Shown here in pieces: positions 34,897 through 44,120 of a DNA stretch of 48,155 nt; position 1 is the first letter of the stretch, and the number at the start of each line of letters is the position of its first letter. The DNA is from Eubacterium sp. (GTDB lineage Bacteria; Bacillota; Clostridia; Lachnospirales; Lachnospiraceae). Where the stretch lies: NCBI GenBank assembly GCA_022791495.1, contig JAAVZE010000099.1, positions 1 to 48,155 on the forward strand, in the 5' to 3' direction. The notes under the pieces are model-generated. The model saw only the letters and a list, made by a program, of their open reading frames with translations, did no database searches and was not told where the DNA came from. The translations under genes and the position numbers were made by a program.

Positions 34897-35619
34897 TCAC
34901 CCCTTTATTGTCTCAAATTTGTAACCAATCCCCCACACGGTGGCGATGCGCCATTCAGTGTGATCCTTGATTTTTTCCCGGAGACGCTTGATATGGACAT
35001 CCACAGTGCGGGTGTCCACTACGTATTCATAGCCCCAGATGCGGTCCAGAAGCTGTTCCCTTGTAAATACCTGATTGGGGTGAGTAGTAAGAAAATATAA
35101 AAGTTCCAACTCCTTTGGGGGCATCTCAATGGCATTACCCATATAGGTGACAGAATAATTGGAGAGACTAACGGTAAGATCTTTATACTGTATGGATTCT
35201 GTCCCGTTATCTTCTGGTTCCTCAGTGTCTATCACTTCATCCAGTCTGGGCTTGTATCGTCTAAGTACTGCTTTTACTCTCGCCACCAGCTCTTTGGAGT
35301 CAAAGGGTTTAATGATATAGTCATCCGCTCCCAGCTCCAGGCCCAGCACCTTATCAAAGACCTCCCCCTTTGCTGAGAGCATGATGATTGGCACGGAGGA
35401 TGTTTTTCGTATCTCCCGGCATACGTCATAGCCATCTATTCCAGGGAGCATGATATCCAGCAGGATCAGATCTGGCCTGAAAGAAGAATGTTTTTTCAAT
35501 GCCTCTTCTCCGTCATGCGCCTGCTGGCACTGAAAACATTCCTTCGTCAGATAGAGCTCGATCAGTTCCGCGATATTGGTATCATCATCTACGATAAGAA
35601 TTTTCTGTTTGTCCGCCAT
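34897..35619 (-). CDS. OmpR/PhoB-family response regulator
   Basis: 240 residues. The receiver has Asp11-13 and the phospho-acceptor Asp55 (LLDIMLPG), with KPFDSKELV for the conserved Lys. The C-terminal winged helix has VDTRTVDVHIKRLREKI and WGIGYKFE. AAAGGACG precedes the ATG. It starts 47 bp after the mutS2 stop and overlaps or abuts the kinase gene. Targets are unknown. Confidence 0.93.
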   Translation of the reverse strand: MADKQKILIVDDDTNIAELIELYLTKECFQCQQAHDGEEALKKHSSFRPDLILLDIMLPGIDGYDVCREIRKTSSVPIIMLSAKGEVFDKVLGLELGADDYIIKPFDSKELVARVKAVLRRYKPRLDEVIDTEEPEDNGTESIQYKDLTVSLSNYSVTYMGNAIEMPPKELELLYFLTTHPNQVFTREQLLDRIWGYEYVVDTRTVDVHIKRLREKIKDHTEWRIATVWGIGYKFETIKG

Positions 35620-35666
35620 AATGTGTTCGTCCTTTCTGAATTTTTAGGGTGGCTCAATGGCAGGGG

Positions 35667-38033
35667 CTATTTAAAATCTACCACAGTCACACCATATCCA
35701 CCTTCTCCGTATTCACCCATGCGATAGGATTGGATATAGTTCGTCTTTCTGCAGTGGGCCTGTACCGCGTTTTTGAGGGCGCCGGTGCCTACACCATGTA
35801 TGATTGTGACCTGGTGAAGTCTGGCAAGATAGGCATCATCCAGATATTTATCCAGTACTGCGATGGCTTCATCTACGGTTTTTCCGATCAGGTTTATACT
35901 GGAAGAGATGTTCATGGATTTGGACATCTTGATTTTGCCTGCATTGGAGCGCTCCCGGATCTTTTCTTTTCGGATCTGCAGGGTCTCTTCTTCCAGAAGC
36001 TCAAGATCCTTTATATCCACTTCAGAACGCAGGATCCCCATCTGGACAAAAAGCTTTCCCTTATTGTTTGGGAGGGAGCTGACAGTTCCCTTGACTCCCA
36101 TGGAATGGACCATGACCAGATCACCGATACTTAGCTTATCTGGAGCATTGGTATTATGACGCTTTTTCTTGCCGGAATCTAATTTTTCCCCAGTTCTTCG
36201 CAGTTCTTCCCGAATGGAAGAGCGCTGTTTTTCCATATCCCTAACAGCACCGCCACCCTCCATCCATTTATTGTATTTGCGAATGGATTCATCTGCAATA
36301 TTCTTTGCATTTTGAAGGATCTCATTTGCCTCTTCATTGGCGCGGCGCATTATCTTGTCTCTGGCTTTGTCGATGCGCTCGTTCTTTTCCTCCAATTTTC
36401 GTTTCTGACGTTCGATCTCTTCCCGGTATGAGGCGGCTTTTTGTTGTTCTGCCTCTAGTTCTTTTCTCGTCTGTTCCAGGCCTGTTACCACATCCTCAAA
36501 AGAGCGGGCATCTTCATCTACCAGAGAATTGGCCTTGTCAATAATCTCCTTTGGCAGTCCCAGCTTGCTCGAGATCGCAAAAGCATTACTTTTGCCCGGA
36601 ACGCCGATTAGAAGACGGTAGGTCGGCTGCAGTGACTCCACGTCAAATTCACAGGAAGCATTTTCAACCTGTTCTGTAGAAAGGGCATATATCTTAAGTT
36701 CGCTGTAGTGAGTGGTAGCCATGGCTGTGACCTGCCGGTTCAGGAGATTGTCCAGAATAGAAATCGCCAGCGCTGCTCCCTCCACAGGATCGGTTCCCGC
36801 TCCCAGCTCATCAAAAAGTGCCAGTGTATTTTTGTTTGCTCTCTTTAAAATAGAGATGGTATTGGTCATATGGGAAGAGAAGGTACTGAGACTCTGTTCT
36901 ATACTCTGTTCATCGCCAATATCTGCATATACCTCTTCAAATACCCGCAGATGTGAGCCGTCAAATGCTGGGATATGAAGGCCTGCCTGTCCCATCAGGG
37001 TAAAGAGTCCCACCGTTTTCAGGGAAACTGTCTTTCCGCCGGTATTTGGTCCAGTGATAATTAACAGGCGGTAATCCTGCCCCAGAGTAACATCAATTGG
37101 CACGACCCGGTCTCTTGGTATCAGCGGATGGCGCCCTCTTTTTATCTCTATAAAATTATCTGAAAAATCTGGCTCGCTTCCCTGCATTTTTTTTGAAAGT
37201 TTTGCCTTTGCAAAGATAAAATCAAGTTCAGCAAGCAAAATAACATTTCTTTCCAGCCCTTCTGCTTCAGGGGCGCACAGACTACTTATAGAAGCAAGGA
37301 TCTTCTCGATCTCTTCCTGCTCCTTCATGGCGAGCTCTGCCAGTTCGTTATTGAGCTTCACGATGGCCATTGGTTCCATAAAAAAGGTTGAGCCGGTGGC
37401 ACTCTGGTCATGGATCATTCCTTGAAAAGAGGATTTATACTCTTGTTTTACCGGAAGGCAGTAGCGCCCGTTCCGCATGGTGACCAGGTTGTCCCGGAGC
37501 ATTTCTGAGGATGAATTTACGGTGGCATTCAGCTGTTCCCGCACTTTGTCATTGGTATTTTTTATGGTACGGCGAATACGACGTAATTCACTGCTGGCAT
37601 CATCGCTGATCTCATCTTCTGAGAGAATGCAACGGCGGATCTCCCGGAGGATCTCCGGAAAGGTCTGCAGGCCGGAAAAACGGCCGGAGAGAAAGTCCGT
37701 CTCTTCATCTTTCGCCTCATACTTTACAGCCCTCTCTGCCACATCCAGGAGGGCGCCGATCCGAAGAAGCTCTCCGGCTCCCAGTGTACCACCTTTGGAA
37801 AGGGGTACCAGTCCTGGACGGATATCTGTCAGTCCATGGAAAGACAAAGGTCCGTGATGGAAGATTCTAGTAAGGGCGTGGGTGGTCTCTGCCTGTAGGG
37901 CGGTGATTTCGTCCCGGTCAGACAGCGGGCGAAGCCGTCTTGCGCTATCCTTTCCAAGGGCAGAATCAGCTTCATCTACCAGCATATCTATAATTTTATC
38001 AAATTCTAAAGTTTTGCATACTTTCTTATTCAC
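35667..38033 (-). CDS. mutS2: Endonuclease MutS2
   Basis: 788 residues when started at the GTG at 38033. MutS2 is a MutS-family ATPase linked to suppression of recombination and, in Bacillus, to rescue of collided ribosomes. Walker A GPNTGGKT is at 328-335 and Walker B DELGAGTDP begins at 408. A long coiled coil follows (about 510-620), then a C-terminal Smr nuclease domain (about 710-788, HGVGTGALK). The frame extends in phase 53 codons further to another GTG at 38192 with an identical ribosome binding site. That extension is encoded by an inserted palindromic element, so two N-termini are possible. Response regulator and kinase genes follow. Confidence 0.93.
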   Translation of the reverse strand: MNKKVCKTLEFDKIIDMLVDEADSALGKDSARRLRPLSDRDEITALQAETTHALTRIFHHGPLSFHGLTDIRPGLVPLSKGGTLGAGELLRIGALLDVAERAVKYEAKDEETDFLSGRFSGLQTFPEILREIRRCILSEDEISDDASSELRRIRRTIKNTNDKVREQLNATVNSSSEMLRDNLVTMRNGRYCLPVKQEYKSSFQGMIHDQSATGSTFFMEPMAIVKLNNELAELAMKEQEEIEKILASISSLCAPEAEGLERNVILLAELDFIFAKAKLSKKMQGSEPDFSDNFIEIKRGRHPLIPRDRVVPIDVTLGQDYRLLIITGPNTGGKTVSLKTVGLFTLMGQAGLHIPAFDGSHLRVFEEVYADIGDEQSIEQSLSTFSSHMTNTISILKRANKNTLALFDELGAGTDPVEGAALAISILDNLLNRQVTAMATTHYSELKIYALSTEQVENASCEFDVESLQPTYRLLIGVPGKSNAFAISSKLGLPKEIIDKANSLVDEDARSFEDVVTGLEQTRKELEAEQQKAASYREEIERQKRKLEEKNERIDKARDKIMRRANEEANEILQNAKNIADESIRKYNKWMEGGGAVRDMEKQRSSIREELRRTGEKLDSGKKKRHNTNAPDKLSIGDLVMVHSMGVKGTVSSLPNNKGKLFVQMGILRSEVDIKDLELLEEETLQIRKEKIRERSNAGKIKMSKSMNISSSINLIGKTVDEAIAVLDKYLDDAYLARLHQVTIIHGVGTGALKNAVQAHCRKTNYIQSYRMGEYGEGGYGVTVVDFK

Positions 38034-38203
38034 ATTATTCCTCCATTCCGGAGCATATGCGACGGGACGACGAGAAATTCGCGAAGGCGATTTCTCGTCT
38101 GTCATAATTGCTATTTGTGAGCGCTCCAAAGAACCAGAGGTTCTACTCACAAATAGTTGTGTGGAAAATAAACTATCGAGCTTATTTTTCACATTATTCC
38201 TCC
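38029..38203 (-). repeat. Palindromic element inserted in frame at the mutS2 start
   Basis: GGAGGAATAATGTGAA (minus strand), carrying the ribosome binding site and GTG start, occurs twice: 38029-38044 and 38188-38203, exactly 159 bp apart. Between the copies are strong hairpins: CTATTTGTGAG/CTCACAAATAG (38111-38156, with inner AGAACC/GGTTCT) and GACGAGAAAT/ATTTCTCGTC (38069-38099). The 159 bp are open in the mutS2 frame (53 codons). This looks like insertion of a small structured element with duplication of the target. Confidence 0.7.
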
Positions 38204-38223
38204 AAAAAGCTAAAGATGAAATT

Positions 38224-38252
38224 ATTTTACCACAGAAAAACGGGGCTTACAA
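38224..38252 (-). promoter_or_regulatory. Candidate promoter of mutS2
   Basis: On the minus strand, TTGTAA (38252-38247), a 17-bp spacer and TAAAAT (38229-38224) precede the distal GTG copy. Transcripts from here would contain the whole palindromic element. Confidence 0.5.
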
Positions 38253-38302
38253 CGAAATTAGCAAAAAAACTGCCTGATTCCTGCCACAAAACGAATCTAT
38301 AC

Positions 38303-38331
38303 TTGATTTTATCCACAAAACTCTGTAAAAT
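38303..38331 (+). promoter_or_regulatory. Candidate promoter of the Fn3-protein gene
   Basis: TTGATT (38303-38308), a 17-bp spacer and TAAAAT (38326-38331) lie 58 bp before the chosen start. It is divergent from the mutS2 promoter. Confidence 0.5.
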
Positions 38332-38388
38332 GAGAAAGGATAAATGAAATTCCGGTATCAAACCCGGGGAGGAAAGGATGAAGAGAGA

Positions 38389-39507
38389 ATGAAGAGATGG
38401 ATATGTTCCATTCTGTGTCTGTCGATGGTTGCAGGACTGGCATCCATAGAGGTGAAGGCTTCAACAGAGACTGACACAATCGAGGGTGAAATAGAAATCA
38501 TGAGTGTACAGGTGCCGGTGACAGAGACAGCAGCGGTGGAGACTTCAAAAACAGAGGTACCTCTGCCCTCACTGCCTGTATTTATTGGAAATTATACCGT
38601 AAAGGATGAAAATGCTTTTCAGACAGCGTTTAATGTGGCGGACAAGACATGGACGATCACAGGTTATGTGGGAAATAAATCAGCTACAACGATCTATATT
38701 CCAGAGAAGATTAATGGAATCAAGGTGACAGCTGTGGCGGACAAGGTGTTTGAAGGCTGTCCGTATCTGAAAAATGTGGTGTTTATGGCAGACATGGAGA
38801 TTCAGGGAAACAGCTTGTTTTTCCAGGGGCAGCAGGGGAACGGCGTATCCCATGCGGCTGCCAGACCGGAGATCTGGGGAAAAGCGAATGGGAAAGCGGC
38901 TGCTTTTGCAATGGGAGCGGGTCTGGTGTTCCATCCGTTGGATGGTTCCGCTCAGATTTCTTCAAAGAAGGATGCCGGACTTACGAAAGCAACCATTAAC
39001 TGGAGTGCTGTAAATGGAGCTGGTTCCTATAATGTATACCGTAAATCCGGCAAGGGTCAGTATACCCTGCGCGGCATATCAGCGGGTCTTTCTTTTACTG
39101 ATACTGGATTAAAAGCCGGCACTACTTACAAATATAAGGTAACACCGGTGTTCGCTGCTTCAGATGGCGAGACCATCGAAGGGTATGCTTCTAAGGAAGT
39201 CTCTGTGGCGATGGTGCCTGCCAAGCTCAAGGGTGTTAATGCTAAAGGAGTGAGAGGCGGCGTTCAGGTCAGATGGAAACGCAATAAAAATGTTTCCGGT
39301 TATCAGGTTTATATGAAAGTTCATGTAAAGGGCTTTAAGACGAAATTTAACCGCGTAAAGACTATTAAGAAAAATAAGATCACAGGTTATCGTTATAAAA
39401 TGGCTGTCCGGGGAATGAAATATAGTTTTAAGGTCAGATCGTTTAAAAAGATTAAAGGAAAGAAGATATTCGGTCCCTATGTGACAGTATCAGCGAAAGC
39501 GAAATAG
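38389..39507 (+). CDS. Secreted protein with LRR-like and fibronectin type III domains
   Basis: About 372 residues. The signal peptide is MKRWICSILCLSMVAGLASI, with likely cleavage after VKA. A Thr/Val-rich linker follows. A short BspA/LRR_5-like stretch (about 75-140) contains TTIYIPEKINGIKVTAVAD and FEGCPYLKNVVF. Two fibronectin type III-like domains follow at about 180-275 and 280-372 (SGYQVYMKV; YSFKVRSFKKI), ending Lys-rich with no LPXTG. Probably a surface or secreted binding protein. The in-frame ATG at 38344 would add 15 residues before the signal peptide; the ATG at 38389 gives the better export signal. Confidence 0.7.
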   Translation: MKRWICSILCLSMVAGLASIEVKASTETDTIEGEIEIMSVQVPVTETAAVETSKTEVPLPSLPVFIGNYTVKDENAFQTAFNVADKTWTITGYVGNKSATTIYIPEKINGIKVTAVADKVFEGCPYLKNVVFMADMEIQGNSLFFQGQQGNGVSHAAARPEIWGKANGKAAAFAMGAGLVFHPLDGSAQISSKKDAGLTKATINWSAVNGAGSYNVYRKSGKGQYTLRGISAGLSFTDTGLKAGTTYKYKVTPVFAASDGETIEGYASKEVSVAMVPAKLKGVNAKGVRGGVQVRWKRNKNVSGYQVYMKVHVKGFKTKFNRVKTIKKNKITGYRYKMAVRGMKYSFKVRSFKKIKGKKIFGPYVTVSAKAK

Positions 39508-39528
39508 AAAGGCTGAAAGGAAATTGAA

Positions 39529-40479
39529 ATGTATTATTTAAAGGATTACCGGGAAGGACAGAAACTGACAGGGACGTATCTGTGCAAATCAAAACAGATC
39601 CTGAAGACAAAGGCGGGAAAAACATACTATTCCCTGATCCTGCAGGATAAGACTGGAACAGCGGATGCTAAGATCTGGGAGTTGAATAATGGCATCGCCA
39701 GTTTTGAGGCGATGGACTATATCTATTGTGAAGGGATGGTGACCAGCTTTCAGGGAAATATCCAGATGAATATTTCGAGACTCCGTAAAAGTGAGGAAGG
39801 AGAATACGATCCTGCGGACTATATCCCCACCACCCAAAAAGATGTAGGGGAAATGTTTGAGCAGGTCCTATCCTACATACGCAGTGTGAAAAATCCATAT
39901 CTCAGTCAGCTCTTAAAGAAATTTTTCCTGGAAGATAAGGCATTTGTGGAGAAATTTAAAAAGCATTCCGCCGCAAAGAGCGTCCACCATGGATTTATGG
40001 GCGGACTTCTGGAACACACACTCAGCGTTACAAATATGTGCGAGTATTTTGCCGGAGCGTACCCAAATATCCAAAGGGATCTTTTGATCACTGCGTCATT
40101 GTTCCATGATATGGGGAAGATCGATGAGATTGCAGCTTTTCCACGAAATGATTATACCGATGCAGGACAGCTTCTGGGGCATATTTATATCGGGGCTCAG
40201 AAACTGTCTGCCGTGATTGCAGAGATCAGCGGTTTTCCAAAAAAGCTGGAAAATGAGCTGCTGCACTGTATTTTATCCCATCACGGCAAGCTGGAGTTTG
40301 GCTCGCCCAAAGTACCGGCTCTTTTAGAAGCTATGGCGCTTCATCTTGCGGACAATGCAGACGCCAAACTTCAGACGCTGACGGAGATCTTTGGACAGGC
40401 AGATGATAACATGGACTGGCTGGGATATAACCGCATGTTCGAGAGCAATCTGCGGCAGACTTCCGAAGGCGGGCTGTGA
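39529..40479 (+). CDS. YhaM-like 3'-5' exoribonuclease (OB-fold plus HD domain)
   Basis: 316 residues. An N-terminal OB-fold (about 10-90, YSLILQDKTGTADAKIWE) is followed by an HD-superfamily metal-dependent domain: HHGFMGGLLEHTLSV and LFHDMGKIDE, with later His residues in LSHHGKLEFGSPK. This arrangement matches YhaM/CBF1 exonucleases that degrade short RNA or single-stranded DNA from the 3' end. GAAAGGAAA precedes the ATG. A terminator follows about 50 bp downstream. Length matches the family. Confidence 0.88.
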   Translation: MYYLKDYREGQKLTGTYLCKSKQILKTKAGKTYYSLILQDKTGTADAKIWELNNGIASFEAMDYIYCEGMVTSFQGNIQMNISRLRKSEEGEYDPADYIPTTQKDVGEMFEQVLSYIRSVKNPYLSQLLKKFFLEDKAFVEKFKKHSAAKSVHHGFMGGLLEHTLSVTNMCEYFAGAYPNIQRDLLITASLFHDMGKIDEIAAFPRNDYTDAGQLLGHIYIGAQKLSAVIAEISGFPKKLENELLHCILSHHGKLEFGSPKVPALLEAMALHLADNADAKLQTLTEIFGQADDNMDWLGYNRMFESNLRQTSEGGL

Positions 40480-40525
40480 TAGTTGTAAGTCTGAGCTGTA
40501 AATACAAATTATAACAAAATATCAA

Positions 40526-40578
40526 AAACCTCAAAATATCTGTTTTTTATTGGACGATGTTTTGGGGTTTCGTTTTTT
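40526..40578 (+). terminator. Terminator after the YhaM-like gene
   Basis: AAACCTCAAAA (40526-40536) pairs with TTTTGGGGTTT (40560-40570) across a long loop, and CGTTTTTT follows. A TATAAT (40646-40651) for the next gene lies downstream, without a clear -35 partner. Confidence 0.6.
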
Positions 40579-40700
40579 AAAGAAAAATTATTATTTCATA
40601 AAAAAATTACAAATAATTTTGTAGCCATCTGCCTGTGCAATAGTGTATAATAAGTAAAAGTACCAAAATGACTACGATCAAAATTGGAGGAGGATGGCGG

Positions 40701-43700
40701 ATGAAAAAAATAAGAATTGTAGTTGCGGCGGTGTTTATGATGATGGGGATAATTTTCCCTTCTTTTATCTCTTCGGCTGCCACCGTTGGAGAAACGGTGG
40801 GTCAGAACACGGAAGCGGCCCTGAAAGCAGTGGATTATTATAAGGACGAAAAAATAGCCAGTCTGCTGGCTCCTACCAGGTATACAATGGCAGATAAGCT
40901 GAATAAAAAGCTGGAGATCTCAAAGCGTGATGGAAGAAATATTGCGGATATCACGGATGAAGAGGCGATCCTGGAGCTGAACCTGGATAACGTAAAGGTC
41001 GTCTCTTATGGAGAGGTGTTTGAAAAAGTACAGGGAGAGATCGGACAGATCATTCAGAGGATCGTGGACAGTACCGCTGGTGCCCAGGATCAAGGAGCGG
41101 CTTTTTATACAGAAAAAATATTACAGAATAAAGAAAAACTGTTGCTGGGCCTGTCCTATTTGGAGCGGCTGTATAATTTTGATATGGGAGAGAAAAATAT
41201 CCGGGATGTCCTCCTTTATGAGCCAGGCACTTATGGGATCTCGGTAAATGTGCTGGACTGGCTGATCAAGATCGGTGGTTCAGGTGGTGATACGTTAAAA
41301 ATATCCAATTGTAACAAAGTATTCGGCTATAATAAACTTTTCTGGAGTGTCACTGCTTCTGCGAATCTGGGAGCCTTTCTGGAGCAGAACAGGCAGAAAT
41401 GGATACCGGATACGACATTAGATGAGTGGCTCTTACAGGAGAGCCATGCCTATATTGTGGATGATTCCACATCGGAATCGGCAGCAGGTGCCGGGCTGTA
41501 CAGCAGAATGTACGCTGACACGTTGCTGCAGTCCCATATTCTTCCGCTGCTCAATGTTTCAGAAGACAGTATTTACGTTATTGCCAACTCTGCTACCATT
41601 ACATATGGTATCGTGGATTGTTATGTGGATAGGAATTTGAAAAGCTCCGATCCTGCCCAATATGCGGTTAAACGGGAGGAGTTCCGACAGGATCTGGAGC
41701 AGAGCGCCAGGCAGCAGAAGGCATTTATTGACCTCTGGCACCGGATCACAAAACCGGAGAACCGGGGACTGCTTACTTCAAACAGGCTTGTACTGGACAG
41801 TCTGCGGATCTATGCGGATAACACCACCAGTGCCCAGACAGAATGGTCGGCGAAATTTGGTGACGCTGCTTCCTGCGGAGTGAGGGAATTTTTTACTCCC
41901 CTGGATCTGTATGATAATTTCATGTTCTCAGACGGTATGGCGGCAGGTACCGGCGTCCGTTATTATCTGTCAAAGGCGCTGTCGGAGCGGGGACTTGCGA
42001 CCTATGCCCATGAACTGACCCATCTTCTGGTCTCTCCGGTTATGTTGAACCAGTATGGTATAAGAGACGGAATGCAGGCAGAAGTATATACCAGGGGAAT
42101 GTTTGAACCCTATGAAGTGAACGATCCTCCTGCATTTAACCTGAATCTGATCTACGGTCGCCAGGACTATAATGAAAGATTCCATAATGCGGTGCCAGAG
42201 CGTTTTCAGAATGAAAAAGACCTGCAGTCTTATATGAGCGGTCTTCTGGATGTCGTCTATACACTGGATTATGCGGAAGCAGATATTATGTTCTCGAAGA
42301 CACCAGAGGAAAAGAAGAAGTGGTTTCATAAGCTTGAACAGATTGAGGATACAAAGACAAGAAGCAATCAGGGGGACGCCGGATCCAAACACTGTCTGGA
42401 TTCTGTGAGGGAGTTGTCGCTTGAGGAGGCAAAAGAACTGAATACCATCGATGATCTGATCCAGGACAGCATTATCGTATCCCGATATGAAGTGAATGGA
42501 ACGCAGACCACGGGGACGATGGCAAGCAACGGTTATTATGTGGTACCGCTGTTTAGCGCCAATTATGCCGGGGTACAGAATGACATTGGTGTCAGCGGTG
42601 ATGTTATGATACGCCGTCAGGCGTTTGAGCTGCTTGCCGAATACGGATATTATGAGGGTATGGTGCCATATATTTCCAATCAGTATAAAGCAGCTGCCCA
42701 GTCCGATCAGACCATACTATCAGATACTTATATCCTGAGGAACATTTTTGGCAGCACCTACGGAACAATGGCAGATTTTAAAAAAGCGATGTTTCAAAAA
42801 AGAATAGATAAAGTCAAAGAGTTAAAACCTGTGACCATTCAGTGGAAAAATCAGACGGTGACCATTAGAAATTTTGAGTCTCTTAAGCAGCTCATGAAAG
42901 AGGCGGTAGAGTACGATTTAATTAATGTAAATGTGACTTCAGGCGGATTCAATAATATCCGCGCGCAGGCCACCCAGGTAGAGCAGCTGAAAGCACAGAT
43001 ATTCCGGGCATATTTACTTCAGACAAAGGATTTCCAGGAACCCATCTATGGAGATGGCAAGGAACCGGTGGAGCCCACAGCGACGCCGGAAGTAAAGCCA
43101 ACGGCAGCGCCGACAGCAACACCAGAGGTAAAACCAACGGCAGTGCCGACAGCAACACCGACGTTGACACCGGAAGTAAAGCCAACGGCAGTACCGACAG
43201 AGACGCCAGGAGCAAAGCCGGATGTAACACCTGGGGCGACGGAAAAACCGGGGGTGACACCGGATGTGAAACCAACAGCAGTACCGACAGAGACGCCAGG
43301 AGCAAAGCCGGATGTAACACCTGGGGCGACGGAAAAACCGGGGGTGACACCGGATGTAAAACCAACAGCAGCACCGACAGAGACGCCAGGAGCAAAGCCG
43401 GATGTAACACCTGGGGCGACGGAAAAGCCGGGGGTGACACCAGAGGTAAAGCCAACCACAACACCATCTGACAAACCGTCAGTCCAGCCACCGGCAGACA
43501 CAGATCCTGGCATGTCAGATAAGGACGATCTTTTGCCGGAAGAGGATGACGACAGTATTCTGGATGAAGGAGCACTTAAATCGGAACTGCTTATAGCCAA
43601 AGTTTCTGCGTCTAAAAAGTCACAGGTCATCCGCTGGAATTCGGTCAAATCCGCAGATGGGTATTATATTTACGGGGCAAAGGCCAATGGTAAGTATAAG

Positions 43701-44120
43701 TGTCTGCGAACAGTGAGTAAAAAGGTTCTCAGATGGAAACGAACAGGATTGAAAAAGGGAACACAGTATAGATATTATGTGATGGCTTATAAGGTCATTG
43801 ACGGCAAGCGGGTGTCCCTATCCAAATCTTTGCCTGCCTATAGTACGACAAAGGGTGGAAAGTACGGCAATCCTGTGAAATTGCAGACAAAACGGTCCCT
43901 TGTAAGCGTAAAAGCCGGTAAAAAGATGAAGCTGACAGTAAAGGCAGCCGGTAAAAAGATGAATAAAGCCAGTAAAAAGGTGCGCTATATCTCTGCAAAT
44001 CCATCCATAGCAAAGGTATCAAAGAAGGGAATCGTTACCGGTGGCAGACGTGGAACATGTTATATCTATTGTGTAGCATGGAATGGTCTGTCTAAGAAGA
44101 TCAAAGTCAGGGTGATATAA
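40701..44120 (+). CDS. Secreted M26/ZmpB-type zinc metallopeptidase
   Basis: 1139 residues. The signal peptide is MKKIRIVVAAVFMMMGIIF onward, cleaved near SSAA. A peptidase region of about 760 residues has the zinc motif HELTH (His437, Glu438, His441) and a likely third ligand Glu461 (GMQAEVYTRG). The surrounding FFTPLDLYDNFMFSDGMAAG and YYLSKALSERGL resemble the C-terminal part of pneumococcal Zmp/IgA1 proteases. Then come a Pro/Thr-rich repeat linker (about 790-930), an Fn3-like domain (about 965-1050) and a Big2-like domain (about 1056-1139). There is no LPXTG. The substrate is unknown; IgA cleavage should not be assumed. The ATG at 40701 follows GGAGGAGG. Confidence 0.8.
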   Translation: MKKIRIVVAAVFMMMGIIFPSFISSAATVGETVGQNTEAALKAVDYYKDEKIASLLAPTRYTMADKLNKKLEISKRDGRNIADITDEEAILELNLDNVKVVSYGEVFEKVQGEIGQIIQRIVDSTAGAQDQGAAFYTEKILQNKEKLLLGLSYLERLYNFDMGEKNIRDVLLYEPGTYGISVNVLDWLIKIGGSGGDTLKISNCNKVFGYNKLFWSVTASANLGAFLEQNRQKWIPDTTLDEWLLQESHAYIVDDSTSESAAGAGLYSRMYADTLLQSHILPLLNVSEDSIYVIANSATITYGIVDCYVDRNLKSSDPAQYAVKREEFRQDLEQSARQQKAFIDLWHRITKPENRGLLTSNRLVLDSLRIYADNTTSAQTEWSAKFGDAASCGVREFFTPLDLYDNFMFSDGMAAGTGVRYYLSKALSERGLATYAHELTHLLVSPVMLNQYGIRDGMQAEVYTRGMFEPYEVNDPPAFNLNLIYGRQDYNERFHNAVPERFQNEKDLQSYMSGLLDVVYTLDYAEADIMFSKTPEEKKKWFHKLEQIEDTKTRSNQGDAGSKHCLDSVRELSLEEAKELNTIDDLIQDSIIVSRYEVNGTQTTGTMASNGYYVVPLFSANYAGVQNDIGVSGDVMIRRQAFELLAEYGYYEGMVPYISNQYKAAAQSDQTILSDTYILRNIFGSTYGTMADFKKAMFQKRIDKVKELKPVTIQWKNQTVTIRNFESLKQLMKEAVEYDLINVNVTSGGFNNIRAQATQVEQLKAQIFRAYLLQTKDFQEPIYGDGKEPVEPTATPEVKPTAAPTATPEVKPTAVPTATPTLTPEVKPTAVPTETPGAKPDVTPGATEKPGVTPDVKPTAVPTETPGAKPDVTPGATEKPGVTPDVKPTAAPTETPGAKPDVTPGATEKPGVTPEVKPTTTPSDKPSVQPPADTDPGMSDKDDLLPEEDDDSILDEGALKSELLIAKVSASKKSQVIRWNSVKSADGYYIYGAKANGKYKCLRTVSKKVLRWKRTGLKKGTQYRYYVMAYKVIDGKRVSLSKSLPAYSTTKGGKYGNPVKLQTKRSLVSVKAGKKMKLTVKAAGKKMNKASKKVRYISANPSIAKVSKKGIVTGGRRGTCYIYCVAWNGLSKKIKVRVI
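43170..43439 (+). repeat. Three tandem 90-bp repeats in the peptidase linker
   Basis: Units at 43170-43259, 43260-43349 and 43350-43439 are almost identical and each encodes 30 residues (P[ED]VKPTA[VA]PTETPGAKP, then DVTPGATEKPGVT). A shorter related Pro/Thr/Lys stretch precedes them and a partial unit follows at 43440. Such arrays expand and contract easily, and the linker would space the catalytic part from the Fn3/Big2 domains. Confidence 0.93.

Noticed and set aside
40641-40651. Full promoter for the M26 peptidase
   Set aside because: TATAAT is present, but the nearest -35-like TTGTAG is 21 bp away, so only the -10 is noted.
43069-43500. CRISPR-like array
   Set aside because: Repeats are contiguous 90-bp coding units without spacers, in frame within a Pro/Thr-rich protein linker.
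42949-43648. Two long open frames on the minus strand opposite the peptidase linker
   Set aside because: They mirror the repetitive Pro/Thr-coding DNA and have no ribosome binding site or family resemblance.
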